Source: Aldehydirespirator sp965205155 (GTDB lineage Bacteria > Actinomycetota > Acidimicrobiia > Acidimicrobiales > Aldehydirespiratoraceae). Taken from it: 64,000 bases of DNA. A program made the translations under genes and the position numbers. The stretch spans positions 744,001-808,000 of the forward strand of contig OZ242033.1 of assembly GCA_965205155.1 (NCBI GenBank). The letters are read 5' to 3'. Position 1 is the first letter of the stretch; each line of letters opens with the position of its first letter. The notes beneath the pieces are model-generated. The model searched no databases, was not told the origin of the DNA, and saw only the letters and a list, made by a program, of their open reading frames with translations. This document shows positions 7,996 through 18,217 of this stretch, in pieces.

Positions 7996-9198
7996 CTAGC
8001 CCCTGGGCTGGCCGAGAACGCGCTCGGCGATGATGTTGCGGTGGATCTCGCTGGTGCCCCCGCTGATGGTGCCGGCGAAGGTGAAGAAGTACCGGTCGGC
8101 CCACGACAGCGCCGAGCGGTCGCTCTCGTAGGGCGACTGCGCACCTTCGGGCACGGTGCGGTCCAGTGCGGCCGGGCCGAGCGACTCCAGCATCAGGAGC
8201 GCCAGCTTCTGCTGGGCCTCCGAGCCCAGCAGCTTCAGCAGCGACTGGTCGGCCACGTGCAGGTCCCGCTGGCTGCGAGCGAGCTGGCGCTGGCCCAGCA
8301 GGCGCAGGGCCCACGAGTCCATGATCGAGCTGCCCAGCCCGTCGAGCACTACCGGGTCGCCAGCCGCGCCCGCGCCCGCACCTTCGTTCATTTGCTCAAG
8401 CATGTCGTCGAGCATCCGGTCGAGGCCCTGGGACCAGAGGATCCAGAGCATCTCGCGCTCGTGGGCCAGTGAGCCGGCGCAAACTCGCCAGCCGTCGTTG
8501 AGCTCGCCGACCAGGTTCTCCGCGGGCACTTCCACGTCGTCGAAGAACACCTCGTTGAAGTCGGGCGAGCGGCCGGTGATGTCTCCGAATGGCCTTCGCA
8601 CCAGCCCCGGCGAGTCGGTCTCGATGATCAGTGCAGAGATGCCCTTGTGCTTGGGAACGTCGGGGTCGGTGCGCACGAAGGCCAGTAGCAGGTCGGCGTC
8701 GTGGGCGCCCGAGGTCCACACCTTCTGACCGTTGACGATGAACCGGTCGCCGTCCAGCACGGCCCTGGTGGACAGGCCGGCCAGATCGCTTCCCGCGCCC
8801 GGTTCGCTCATGCCCAGCGCCGCGGTCCTCTCCGCCCGCATGAGCGGCACCGCCCAGCGGTGCTTCTGCTCGTCGGTGCCGAACGTGATGATCGATGCGC
8901 TGACGATGCCCAGTCCCTGCGGGTTGAAGCTCTGAGTCACCCGGCGCCGGCCCAGTTCCTCCCAATACACCGCCTGCTCGTAGAGGCCGGCGTTGCGCCC
9001 GCCGAACTCCGGCGAGTATCCGGGCACCAGCCAGCCGTCGTCGAACATGCGGCGCTGGAAGTCCCTGGCCCACTCAGGTATGTCGGCGCTGGACCGGGGC
9101 CGCACCGCAGTGTCGGCCTCGTCGGGCAGGTTGGCGTCGAGCCAGGCCGAGAACTCGGCCCTGAATGCCTCCACCTCGGGCGAGTAGGTCAGCCGCAC
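7996..9198 (-). CDS. Acyl-CoA dehydrogenase family protein
   Basis: This 400-residue acyl-CoA dehydrogenase starts at GTG 9198 (VRLTYSPEVEAFRAEFSAWL). Family blocks include ALGMSEPGAGSDLAG and FIVNGQKVWTSGAHDAD of the substrate/FAD-binding middle domain, FFDDVEVPAENLVGE, and the C-terminal FAGTISGGTSEIHRNIIAER with the conserved Arg that contacts FAD of the neighbouring subunit. Two base pairs separate it from the downstream paralogue, so the two are very likely translated together and may form a heteromer. Divergent from the molybdenum hydroxylase operon starting at 9342. Confidence 0.92.
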   Translation of the reverse strand: MRLTYSPEVEAFRAEFSAWLDANLPDEADTAVRPRSSADIPEWARDFQRRMFDDGWLVPGYSPEFGGRNAGLYEQAVYWEELGRRRVTQSFNPQGLGIVSASIITFGTDEQKHRWAVPLMRAERTAALGMSEPGAGSDLAGLSTRAVLDGDRFIVNGQKVWTSGAHDADLLLAFVRTDPDVPKHKGISALIIETDSPGLVRRPFGDITGRSPDFNEVFFDDVEVPAENLVGELNDGWRVCAGSLAHEREMLWILWSQGLDRMLDDMLEQMNEGAGAGAAGDPVVLDGLGSSIMDSWALRLLGQRQLARSQRDLHVADQSLLKLLGSEAQQKLALLMLESLGPAALDRTVPEGAQSPYESDRSALSWADRYFFTFAGTISGGTSEIHRNIIAERVLGQPRG

Positions 9199-9341
9199 GC
9201 TGCTCCAGGATGCCGAGCGGATGGGCGGCAGCAGTGCAGAGGTTTGTCGATGATCATCAATGCATCTCGATAATCTCTGCTGCTCTCCAGTATCCTGCCA
9301 GCGTAGCGGCTCGCCCCGAGCGCCGTGCAAGACTGGCCGTG

Positions 9342-10234
9342 ATGGAGACACCTCTCGCGTCGGGACCGATGCTGCGGCCGCCGTCGTGGCCGGATGCGGT
9401 GCGGCTGCGCTCTCAGCACCCCGATGCCGCCCCCATCTGCGGCGGCACGGATCTCATGGTCGACATCAACTTCGGCAGGGCCCGGCCGGGCGGGCTGCTG
9501 GACTTGACTTCGGTCGAGGGGCTCGACTCGTGGGAACTGATCGAGGATGGACGCACGGTGCGCATCGGCGCCGGGACGAGCTTCACCAGGATCATCGATG
9601 AGCTCAGCCACCTGTGCCCCGCGCTGGCCCAGGCGGCCCGCACGGTCGGGTCTCCCCAGATCCGCAACCGCGGCACCGTGGCCGGGAACCTCGCCACCGC
9701 CTCGCCCGCCGGCGACGCCCATCCCGTGCTGCTGGCTTGCCGGGCGCAGGTGGAGGTCGAGTCGGCGCGGATGCCGCGCCTCATCGACATCGAGGACTTC
9801 TTCGTCGGACCGAAGCGCAGCGCGCTGGAGCCCGACGAGCTGATCCGGGCGGTCCGGGTCCCGGCCGCTACCGGCCCACAGCAGTTCGCCAAGGTCGGGC
9901 CGCGCAACGCGATGGTGATCGCCACCGCGTCGTTCGCGGTGAATCTGGACGTTGCGGGTCGGCGGGTGGGCACCGGGATCGGCTCGGCCGGCCCGACTCC
10001 GCTGCGGGCCCGCGACGCGGAGCGGATGCTGGAGGAGACGCTGGCCGATCGCTGGGACTCGCCGGGCGGCATCGGCGAGAGTGCGGCCCACCAGTTCGGT
10101 GAGCTGGTCGCCGAGGCCGCGTCACCCATCGACGATGTGCGGGGCAGTGCCGCATACCGTCGGCACGCGCTGTCGGTGCTGGCCCGGCGTTGCCTGAGCT
10201 GGGCACTGGCTGATCTTGCGGGAGGAATCGCGGC

Positions 10235-10238
<4 letters not shown>
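9342..10238 (+). CDS. FAD-binding (medium) subunit of a xanthine-dehydrogenase-family molybdenum hydroxylase
   Basis: This 298-residue subunit carries the FAD domain of CoxM/XdhB-type enzymes: the first FAD motif CGGTDLMVDIN and the second motif AARTVGSPQIRNRGTVAGN with the flavin-binding GNLATASPAGD. It relays electrons from the iron-sulfur subunit to FAD. The gene is first in a three-subunit order (medium, small, large) and its stop overlaps the next start as GTGA. ATG at 9342 is preferred over the in-frame GTG immediately before it. Cytoplasmic. Confidence 0.93.
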
Positions 10239-10708
<470 letters not shown>

Positions 10709-10724
10709 CCGCAGGGGGTGGGCG

Positions 10725-13046
10725 ATGACGGTCATCGAGACCCCGACGCGGCCCGGGGCGTCATCGACGGTGGTCGACGGCGTCGGGGCGTCGGCGGCGC
10801 GGCCCGACGGCGTTCCCAAGGTGGACGGCTCGTTCATCTACTCCTCCGACGAGTACCACGACGGGTCGCTGTGGGGGGTCACCCTGCGCAGCCCGCATCC
10901 GCGGGCCCGGATCCTGGGGATCGACACATCGCGGGCCTCCGGTCTCGACGGGGTGAGGTGCGTGCTGACCCACCGGGACGTGCCCGGCTCCAAGATGTAC
11001 GGCATGAGGGTGTACGACCAGCCGGTGCTGGCCATCGACGAGGTCCGCTTCCAGGGCGAGCCGGTGGCGGTGGTGTCGGCCACCCATCCCGAGATCGCCC
11101 GGCGGGCGTGCGAGCTGATTGTCGTGGACTACGAGGAGCTGGTCCCCACCACCGACCCGGAGACGTCGCTGACCGGACAGGTCGAGGGTCTGCCGCAGGG
11201 GGGTCTGGTCCGCCATGTGAGGATCCGCCACGGCGACGTGGCCGCGGCCCGGGCCCTGGCCGAGGTCACCGTCGAGGGTCGCTACGAGATGGGCACCCAG
11301 GATCCGGCGTTCCTGGGCCCCGAGTCGGGGCTGGCCGTGCCGGTGGGCGACGGGGGCGTGGAGCTCTATGTTTCGACCCAGGACCTGCACCGCGACCAGC
11401 GCCAGGTGGCGGACTGCCTGGGACTGCCGTTGGACAAGGTGCGGCTGGTGCTGTCGGGCGTGGGCGGCGCCTTCGGGGGCAAGGAGGACCTCAGCGTCCA
11501 CATCCACGCCTGCATGCTGGCACTGCGCACCGGCCGGCCGGTGCGGATGGTCTACCGCCGCGAGGAGTCCTTCTTCGGCCATGTGCACCGCCATCCGGCC
11601 ATCGCCGACATCGAGTTGGGAGCGACCCGCGACGGGCGGCTGGTGTTCACCAAGGTGCGCCTGGTGCTCGACGGCGGCGCCTACCTCTCCACCTCCCAGG
11701 TGGTGATCGCCAACGGCTGCTACTTCGCGGCCGGGGCCTACGACGTTGCCAACGTCGAGATCGACGGGTTCGCCACCTACACCAACAACCCGCCCTGCGG
11801 TGCGATGAGGGGTTTCGGCGCGGTGCAGTCCTGCTACGCCATCGAGTCGGCCATGGACCGGCTGGCCGCGGCGCTGGGAATGCACCCGCTTGAGCTGCGC
11901 ATGCGCAACGCCATCAGCGAGGGCGACATCCTGCCCACCGGCCAACCGGTGGACGGCCCGGCACCGGTGCAGGAGATCCTGTCCTACCTGCGCGACCTGC
12001 CGCTGCCCACCGGTTCCGATCACCGCACCGCGGACATGCGGGCCCGCCCGGGCGGGGTCGGCAACGTCACCCGGGGGGAGGGCATACGCCGGGGGGTGGG
12101 CTATGCGCTGGGCATGAAGGCGATCGGCTTCTCCGGCGGGAAGGACGACACCTGCACGGCCCGGGTGACGGTGTGGATCCGCGACGGTGAGCCGGTCGCA
12201 GAGGTCTACTGCGCGGGCCCGGAGATCGGCCAGGGCATCGTCACGCTGGAGGCTCAGATCGTTCGCACCGAACTCGGGGTGCGAACCGTGGAGCTGCGCG
12301 ACAAGGACACCAGCATCGCCGAGGCGGGCTCGTCGTCCGCGTCCCGTCAGAGCTGGATGACCGCCGGGGCGGTGGTCGGCGCGTGCGGTCTGGTGCGCGT
12401 CGAGATCTTGGAGCGCGCCGCAGCCGTGCTCGGCCGTCCCGCCGGGGAGCTGACCCTCGACGGCTCCGAGATCCGTGACCAAGACGGTCGGTCCCTGATA
12501 CCGGTGGCGGAAGTGCTGGGTCCCGAGTCGGTGTCCCACGCCTATCTCTACCGCCACCGCCCCACCGAGCCCGTCGACCCCGAACGAGGCCAGGGCAACG
12601 CCCACGTCGCATTCGCCTACGCCGCCCACCGCGCCACCGTCGACGTGGACATCGAGTTGGGGTTGGTCCGGGTGGTCGAGATGGCCACCGCACAGGATGT
12701 CGGCAAGGCGATGAACCCCGTAGCGGTCGAGGGCCAGATCGAGGGCGGGACGGTCCAGGGCCTCGGACTGGCCGTCATGGAGGAGCTGCAGATCACCGGC
12801 GGCAGGGTCCGCAACCCGTCGTTCACCGACTATCTGATCCCGACCATGCTCGACGTCCCGCCCATGCCCATGAAGATCTTCGAGTTCCCGCACCCGGACT
12901 CGCCGTACGGACTGAACGGTATTGGCGAGCCCCCCAACCTGTCGTCCACGCCGGCGATCCTCAACGCGCTGAGAGACGCCACCGGTCTGGAACTGCCCCG
13001 AGCACCGGTCCGCCCGTCGGACCTGGTGACAGACCTTCTGCCATGA
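10725..13046 (+). CDS. Molybdopterin-binding (large) subunit of a xanthine-dehydrogenase-family hydroxylase
   Basis: This 773-residue catalytic subunit holds Mo-molybdopterin cytosine dinucleotide and hydroxylates a C-H bond using water. Visible family blocks are GVPKVDGSFIYSSDEYH at the N-terminus, GVGGAFGGKEDLSVH, PPCGAMRGFGAVQSC and the C-terminal NGIGEPPN containing the catalytic glutamate. The loop reads GAMRGFG rather than the AYRCSFR of form I CO dehydrogenase, so CO oxidation is unlikely; aldehyde or N-heterocycle hydroxylation is more plausible. Start ATG 10725 follows a GGGGGTGGG stretch. The next genes encode a transporter and side-chain degradation enzymes. Confidence 0.94.
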   Translation: MTVIETPTRPGASSTVVDGVGASAARPDGVPKVDGSFIYSSDEYHDGSLWGVTLRSPHPRARILGIDTSRASGLDGVRCVLTHRDVPGSKMYGMRVYDQPVLAIDEVRFQGEPVAVVSATHPEIARRACELIVVDYEELVPTTDPETSLTGQVEGLPQGGLVRHVRIRHGDVAAARALAEVTVEGRYEMGTQDPAFLGPESGLAVPVGDGGVELYVSTQDLHRDQRQVADCLGLPLDKVRLVLSGVGGAFGGKEDLSVHIHACMLALRTGRPVRMVYRREESFFGHVHRHPAIADIELGATRDGRLVFTKVRLVLDGGAYLSTSQVVIANGCYFAAGAYDVANVEIDGFATYTNNPPCGAMRGFGAVQSCYAIESAMDRLAAALGMHPLELRMRNAISEGDILPTGQPVDGPAPVQEILSYLRDLPLPTGSDHRTADMRARPGGVGNVTRGEGIRRGVGYALGMKAIGFSGGKDDTCTARVTVWIRDGEPVAEVYCAGPEIGQGIVTLEAQIVRTELGVRTVELRDKDTSIAEAGSSSASRQSWMTAGAVVGACGLVRVEILERAAAVLGRPAGELTLDGSEIRDQDGRSLIPVAEVLGPESVSHAYLYRHRPTEPVDPERGQGNAHVAFAYAAHRATVDVDIELGLVRVVEMATAQDVGKAMNPVAVEGQIEGGTVQGLGLAVMEELQITGGRVRNPSFTDYLIPTMLDVPPMPMKIFEFPHPDSPYGLNGIGEPPNLSSTPAILNALRDATGLELPRAPVRPSDLVTDLLP

Positions 13047-13083
13047 TTGGGGCTGCGCTGCGGCGCGATCCCGGGAGGGAGCG

Positions 13084-14637
13084 ATGATGCGAAACCGACG
13101 CATCCACGCGGTGCTCTGCGCCATGGCCATCATGGCCGCGGCCTGTGGCAACAGCCCCAGCGGCGACACCGCCGAGCCGGCGTCCGACACCGCCGTGCCC
13201 ACCACCGCGCTGGCTACGACCGCGCCGGCTGCTGTCGAGCCCGAGCCGACGGACACGGACACGGGCGAGACGCCCGAACCGGCCGGCACTGACGAGGCGC
13301 CCGAGCCGTCCCCGGAGCCGACGGAGACCGATGAGGCGCCGGGCACCGATGAGGCGCCGGGCACCGCCGAGCCCGACGAGACCGTCATCGAGCAGCCCGT
13401 CGACCCCTACCCCGAGCGGCACACCTTCGTGGCCCTCGAGGACGTGCCCGGCGTCACCGACGACGAGATCCGCGTCTCGGTGGTGGGCATCAAGCAGAAC
13501 AACCCGCTGGGCACCTGCATCCTCGACTGCTTCGTCACCGGGATCGAGGCCTACTTCGACTACGTAAACGACTCGGGCGGCGTCTACGGCCGCCGGCTCG
13601 TCATCGACGAGATCCTCGACGACGAGTTGTTCCGCAACCAGGAGCACGCCCTCAAGATCATCGCCGACAACAGCAGCCTGGCCGCGTTCCAGGCCACGCT
13701 CCTTCCGTCGGGGTGGGGCGACCTCAACGACGCGGGGGTCCCCACCTTCGTGTGGAATATCCACGGCGCCGAGGCCGTCAACCGCGACAACATCTTCGGC
13801 AACCACGTCATCGGATGCCCCACATGCACCGTCCGCAGCTTCGTCTGGATCGCGTCGCAGGCCGGCGCTACCAGGGTGGCGCTGCTCGGATACGGCATCA
13901 CCGAGACCTCCAAGGTGTGCGCCAAGGCCTTCGCCGACTCGGTCGATCGCTACGGCCCGGATCAGGGGATGGAGGTCGCCTACTTCAACGACGACCTGGC
14001 CTACGGCCTGCCCAACGGCATCGGCCCCGAGGTGACCCAGATGATCGACGCCGGGGTCGACTTCGTAGCCACATGCATGGACCTGAACGCCATGCTGACC
14101 CTGGCCCAGGAGCTGGAGCGCCAGGGTGTGCGGGACCAGATCACGCTGCTGCATCCGAACTCGTACAACGAGGAGTTCGTGGCGGCGGCAGGTGACCTGT
14201 TCGACGGCGACTACGCCCTGCTGGTGTTCGCCGCCTTCGAGTACGAGGTAGACAGCCCGCTGCGCCACGCCTACGACCAGTGGGTGCCGGCCCACGGAGG
14301 CCCGGTGGCCGAGCAGTCGCTGGTCGGCTGGATCAATGCCGACCTCTTCGTCACCGGCCTGCTGGAGGCAGGACCCGAGTTCGGCCGGCAGTCCATTATC
14401 GACTCGCTCAACCAGATCACCTACGACGCCGGCGGCTTGATCAACCCCGTCGACTGGAGCCGCCAGCACACCGCGGACGCGCCCGGCGTCTTCGACCATG
14501 CCTACGCACTCCACTGCACATCCTCGGTGCGGATGGAGGGCGGCACTTTCGTCGGGTTCCAGCCAGAGCCGTGGATGTGCTGGCCCGGCGACACCGAGGA
14601 ATGGTCCGAACCGACGCCCACCGACTTCGCGGCCTGA
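13084..14637 (+). CDS. Branched-chain-type ABC transporter substrate-binding lipoprotein
   Basis: This 517-residue lipoprotein has a signal peptide with basic MMRNRR, a hydrophobic core and lipobox IMAAAC (Cys21). A long Pro/Glu/Thr/Asp-rich tether (about residues 25-105) then spans the envelope before a periplasmic-binding-protein type 1 domain (ALEDVPGVTDDEIRVSVVGI, then GGVYGRRLVIDEI). It would capture substrate outside the cell and deliver it to the permease encoded next. The acidic repetitive tether (EAPGTDEAPGT) is typical of actinobacterial anchored SBPs. Gene order SBP-permease-ATPase-ATPase is that of Liv systems; the ligand need not be an amino acid. Confidence 0.93.
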   Translation: MMRNRRIHAVLCAMAIMAAACGNSPSGDTAEPASDTAVPTTALATTAPAAVEPEPTDTDTGETPEPAGTDEAPEPSPEPTETDEAPGTDEAPGTAEPDETVIEQPVDPYPERHTFVALEDVPGVTDDEIRVSVVGIKQNNPLGTCILDCFVTGIEAYFDYVNDSGGVYGRRLVIDEILDDELFRNQEHALKIIADNSSLAAFQATLLPSGWGDLNDAGVPTFVWNIHGAEAVNRDNIFGNHVIGCPTCTVRSFVWIASQAGATRVALLGYGITETSKVCAKAFADSVDRYGPDQGMEVAYFNDDLAYGLPNGIGPEVTQMIDAGVDFVATCMDLNAMLTLAQELERQGVRDQITLLHPNSYNEEFVAAAGDLFDGDYALLVFAAFEYEVDSPLRHAYDQWVPAHGGPVAEQSLVGWINADLFVTGLLEAGPEFGRQSIIDSLNQITYDAGGLINPVDWSRQHTADAPGVFDHAYALHCTSSVRMEGGTFVGFQPEPWMCWPGDTEEWSEPTPTDFAA

Positions 14638-14676
14638 CCCCGTCACGCACGCTCTCGGGCTCTTGACCGCCGCAGT

Positions 14677-16728
14677 GTGATCCTCGCGTCCGGGTTCTTC
14701 GAGGACCTCTTCCGAGGCGTCTTGCAGGGCACGCCCCCCGGCGCGGTCTACGCGCTCATAGCCCTGGGCTTCGTGCTCACCTACAAGACCTCCGGTGTGT
14801 TCAACCTGGCGTTCGGCGCGCAGGCCTACATCTCGGCCGCCATGTACTTCAAGGCGCACAGCGTGTGGGGCTGGCCCAAGTGGGCGGCCCTGCTCGTGTC
14901 GGTGTTCGTGCTGGCGCCGCTGGTGGGCCTGGTGCTCGAGCGAGCCATCTTCCGCCACCTCCGCACCGCCGCGGCGGTGTCGAAGCTGGTCGTCACCATC
15001 GGTCTCAGCGTGGCGCTGCCCGAGATCTTCAACTGGGCGGCCCGGTTCAGCGCGGTGGCCGGCCGGCAGATAACCGGCATCGTTGGAGACGGCGCCGGCG
15101 TGTACTACGACCCGTTCGGGGTCTACCGCTTCAACCGCGACGAACTGGCCATGATGGTGGTGGCGCTGGCCGGCACGCTGCTTCTGGCCGCTCTGTTCCG
15201 CTTCACGATGATGGGCCTGTCCATGCGGGCGGTGGTGGAGAGTCCCCGGATGACCTATCTGAGCGGGATCAACGCCAACCGGGTCTCGGCTTTCGCCTGG
15301 GCCCTGTCGAGCACGTTCGCGGGCATGGCCGGCGTGCTGATCGCGCCCCGGTTCAACTCGCTCAGCTCGGGGGACTACTTCACGCTGGTGGTCATCGCGG
15401 TGGCCGCGGCGGCCACAGGACTGCTCGTCAGCCTGCCCCGGGCTCTGCTGGGCGGGCTGGGGCTGGGGTGGTTCATCGCGGTGTTCAACACCTTCCTGCC
15501 GGGACTGGCCGACGACCACACGTGGCTGCGGCCCTTCCAGGAGAATCTCACCCCGTCGCTGCCGTTCGTGGTGCTGTTCGCCATCCTGGTGCTGTGGCGC
15601 GCTGTCGGCCGGCAGCGCGAGGCGTCCGATCCCCTGGCCGGCGTGGATCCCCCGCCTCCGGCGTTGGCCGCCCTCGAACGCCACGCCAAGCTGACGCTGT
15701 TCACCCGGCTGTTCGGCGTGTTCTTCGTGACCGTGGTCGGGCTGGTGGTGTGGTTCCGGGCCGACGTCCTGTGGATGAGCCTCGTGACGAAGGCGGTGAT
15801 CATCGCGCTCATCTACCTGTCGGTCACCGTCATCACCGGCATGGGCGGCCAGATCTCGCTGTGCCAGGGGACGTTCGCGGCCATCGGCGGCTTCACCGTC
15901 TTCCAGATGGCGGACCGGTTCAACATGTCGGTTCTGGCCGCCGCGCTGATCGGAGCGGCGCTGGCCGCGGTAGTCGGCGCGCTGCTGTCGCTTCCGGTAC
16001 TGCGGCTGGGGGGAGTGTGGCTCGCCATCGCGACGCTGGCGTTCGCCTTCTTCTTCGACGCGGTGATGGTGAAGTTCTCCTGGGTGGGCGGGGGAAGCAC
16101 CGCCCTGCTCACCGGCACCCAGGTACCCCGCCCGCTGATCGGGCCGATCGACTTCGCCAGCGACCGAGCCTTCCTGGTGCTGGCGGTGGTGGCGCTGGTG
16201 GTTGCGTCGGCGGTGGTGATTCAGCTGCGCGAGGGCACCATCGGGCGCACCCTCGCCGCCCTCCGGGGCAGCGAGGTGGCCGCCGCGTCGATCGGCATCT
16301 CCGCGGCTCGGGCCCGCATCGTCGCTTTCGCGGTGTCGGCTGCGATCGCCGGGTTGGGCGGAGCGCTGCTCTCGATGCATCAGCAGAATGTGAACTACGC
16401 GCTCAACTTTGCTCCCATCGTCGCGTTGTTCTGGCTGGTGGTGGTGGTCGCGCTCGGAGCTCGCACAGTTGAGGGGGCCATCATGGCCGGTGCGGCCTTC
16501 GCCCTGTTCGAGCCGCTGATACTCCAGGGCGAGCTGCTCGGCTGGATCGTGCGGGGCGAGGAGCGGCTGCCCGACCTTTTCCCGATCTCGGGCAATTGGC
16601 GGCTGATCCTGTTCGGTCTCATGGCCATGCAGTTCGCCCGCCATCCCGAGGGCCTGGTGGAGCACGGCAAGCGGCGCTCGGCTACCCGCATCAACCGCTG
16701 GCTCGAATCCCGGGAGGCTCGAGCATGA
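14677..16728 (+). CDS. Fused LivH-LivM branched-chain-type ABC permease
   Basis: This single 683-residue polypeptide contains two permease domains. Residues about 1-300 are LivH-like (GVLQGTPPGAVYALIALGFVL, then LSMRAVVESPRMTYLSGIN). Residues about 345-660 are LivM-like (MGGQISLCQGTFAAIGGF, then GRTLAALRGSEVAAASIGI). They are joined by a Pro-rich linker near 320-330. Two genes are the norm, so this is a fusion giving fixed 1:1 stoichiometry. It forms the membrane channel of the importer. Start is GTG 14677; the stop overlaps the first ATPase start as ATGA. Confidence 0.92.
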   Translation: MILASGFFEDLFRGVLQGTPPGAVYALIALGFVLTYKTSGVFNLAFGAQAYISAAMYFKAHSVWGWPKWAALLVSVFVLAPLVGLVLERAIFRHLRTAAAVSKLVVTIGLSVALPEIFNWAARFSAVAGRQITGIVGDGAGVYYDPFGVYRFNRDELAMMVVALAGTLLLAALFRFTMMGLSMRAVVESPRMTYLSGINANRVSAFAWALSSTFAGMAGVLIAPRFNSLSSGDYFTLVVIAVAAAATGLLVSLPRALLGGLGLGWFIAVFNTFLPGLADDHTWLRPFQENLTPSLPFVVLFAILVLWRAVGRQREASDPLAGVDPPPPALAALERHAKLTLFTRLFGVFFVTVVGLVVWFRADVLWMSLVTKAVIIALIYLSVTVITGMGGQISLCQGTFAAIGGFTVFQMADRFNMSVLAAALIGAALAAVVGALLSLPVLRLGGVWLAIATLAFAFFFDAVMVKFSWVGGGSTALLTGTQVPRPLIGPIDFASDRAFLVLAVVALVVASAVVIQLREGTIGRTLAALRGSEVAAASIGISAARARIVAFAVSAAIAGLGGALLSMHQQNVNYALNFAPIVALFWLVVVVALGARTVEGAIMAGAAFALFEPLILQGELLGWIVRGEERLPDLFPISGNWRLILFGLMAMQFARHPEGLVEHGKRRSATRINRWLESREARA

Positions 16729-17492
16729 CGTGGGTGCTGGAGGCTTCCGGTGTGAGTGTGGCCTTTGCAGGCATCCGCGCCCTTGACGATGTGAGCGTGA
16801 GCGTCGCGGCCACAGAGCGAGTGGGTCTGATCGGCCCCAACGGCGCGGGCAAGACCACCCTGTTCAACTGCCTGCTCGGGATCCTGCGGCCCGATGCCGG
16901 CCAGGTTCTGCTCAACGGTGTCGATGTCGGTGGCTGGCCCGCCCATCGCCGGGCCCGTGCCGGCATGGGCCGCACGTTCCAGCGGGTCGAGCTGTTCTCC
17001 GACACCACCGTGCGCGAGCACCTGCTCATCGCGGAGCGGATCCGCAACGGCACGGGCGCGTTCTGGAAGGACCTGATCGGCCGGGGCCGGCCGACACCCG
17101 ACGAGATCGCGGTGTGCGACGAGGTGCTGGAGCTGCTGGGCATCGCCGAGCTCGCCGGCGAGCCGGTCGAGTCGCTCAGCCTGGGGCAGAGCCGGCTGGT
17201 GGAGGTCGGTCGGGCCCTGATGACCGGTCCGCAGGTCCTGCTGCTGGACGAGCCGTCGTCGGGCCTCGACCGCGACGAGACGCAGGTGCTGGCCGACACC
17301 CTGCGGGCCGTGCAGGACACACGCGGGTATGCGGTGCTGCTGGTGGAGCACGACGTGTCGCTGGTGGCCGACTTCACCGAGCGCACCTACGTCCTCGACT
17401 CGGGGGCTCTCATCGCCGAGGGTCCAACCGCCGACGTTCTGGCCGATCCCGCGGTGCGGCGGGCCTACCTCGGTAGTTTCGAGGTCTCGTGA
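16725..17492 (+). CDS. LivG-type ABC transporter ATPase
   Basis: This 255-residue ATPase has Walker A GPNGAGKTT, a Q-loop at RTFQRVELF, the signature SLSLGQSRLVEVGRAL and Walker B VLLLDEPSSGLD followed by the switch histidine in LLVEHDV. The signature reads LSLGQ rather than LSGGQ, which is common in the Liv family. It energises the fused permease from the cytoplasmic face together with the next gene product. It overlaps the permease gene by ATGA and the next ATPase by GTGA, so tight translational coupling is expected. Confidence 0.94.
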   Translation: MTWVLEASGVSVAFAGIRALDDVSVSVAATERVGLIGPNGAGKTTLFNCLLGILRPDAGQVLLNGVDVGGWPAHRRARAGMGRTFQRVELFSDTTVREHLLIAERIRNGTGAFWKDLIGRGRPTPDEIAVCDEVLELLGIAELAGEPVESLSLGQSRLVEVGRALMTGPQVLLLDEPSSGLDRDETQVLADTLRAVQDTRGYAVLLVEHDVSLVADFTERTYVLDSGALIAEGPTADVLADPAVRRAYLGSFEVS

Positions 17493-18217
17493 GCACGCCG
17501 ATTCTTGAGTTGCGCGATGTGGAGGCCGGCTACGGGCCGTTCCGGGCGCTGTTCGGGGTGTCGCTCGCGGTCGACGCCGGGGAGGCTGTCGCGCTGGTCG
17601 GGTCCAACGGTGCGGGCAAGACCACCCTGGCCCGGGTGGCCAGCGGCCTGATGGCGCCCAGCGCCGGGACCGTGCTGGTCGACGGCGCCCAGATCTCCAC
17701 GGACAAGGTGGCGGCGTGGCGGTTCGTGCGGGCCGGGGTGATGCACGCCCCCGAGGGTCGCTCAGTGTTCGCCACCCTCAGCGTGGAGGACAATCTGGCG
17801 CTGTCGTTCCAGCGGGCCTTCGGCCGGGCCGGGCTGGCCGGCGCCCTTGACCGCGCCTACGAGCTGTTCCCCCGGCTGGGCGAGCGTCGCGGCCAGCTGG
17901 CCGGCACCCTTTCGGGCGGCGAGCAGCGCATGCTGTCGCTGGGCCGGGTGCTGGTGGAGTCGCCCCGCCTGCTGATCGCCGACGAGCTCTCGCTTGGGCT
18001 CGCGCCCATGGTGGTGGACCAGGTCTTCGAGACCCTGGGCCAGATCAGGGCGACGGGTACGGCGCTGCTGATCGTGGAGCAGCAGGTCGGCCATGCCCTT
18101 GAGCTGTGCGACCGGGCCGCCGTGCTGGAGCACGGGCTGATCTCCTGGCAGGGCCCCGCCGGCGAGGCCGGGGCGGTATTGGAAGCCCGCCTGTTCGAGT
18201 CGGGAGCATCCCGCTGA
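17489..18217 (+). CDS. LivF-type ABC transporter ATPase
   Basis: This 242-residue ATPase has Walker A VGSNGAGKTT, HAPEGRSVFATLSVEDNL typical of LivF, signature TLSGGEQRMLSLGRVL and Walker B LLIADELSLGLAP, with the switch histidine position occupied within IVEQQVGHAL (VEQ instead of VEH, as usual in LivF). It pairs with the LivG-type protein to drive the importer. The stop TGA shares its last base with the ATG of the thiolase-like gene, placing transport and degradation in one transcript. Confidence 0.94.
   Translation: MSTPILELRDVEAGYGPFRALFGVSLAVDAGEAVALVGSNGAGKTTLARVASGLMAPSAGTVLVDGAQISTDKVAAWRFVRAGVMHAPEGRSVFATLSVEDNLALSFQRAFGRAGLAGALDRAYELFPRLGERRGQLAGTLSGGEQRMLSLGRVLVESPRLLIADELSLGLAPMVVDQVFETLGQIRATGTALLIVEQQVGHALELCDRAAVLEHGLISWQGPAGEAGAVLEARLFESGASR

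Noticed and set aside
9249..9258. Palindrome GATGATCATC in the divergent spacer before the molybdenum hydroxylase genes
   Set aside because: Only 10 bp and single copy; too short to call an operator, although GATAAT follows at 9269.
10725..13046. Possible aerobic CO dehydrogenase large subunit
   Set aside because: The active-site loop reads GAMRGFG, not AYRCSFR or AYRGAGR, and the neighbours are transport and side-chain degradation genes, not cox accessory genes.
10761..13388. An open frame of about 875 codons on the minus strand opposite the molybdenum hydroxylase large subunit
   Set aside because: It has the same low-complexity shadow composition and is antisense to an unmistakable catalytic subunit.
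12961..16665. A very long open frame (over 1200 codons) on the minus strand opposite the transporter operon
   Set aside because: It is a shadow of GC-rich codon usage: composition is rich in Arg, His, Gly and Gln with no domain, and it lies antisense to clear Liv genes.
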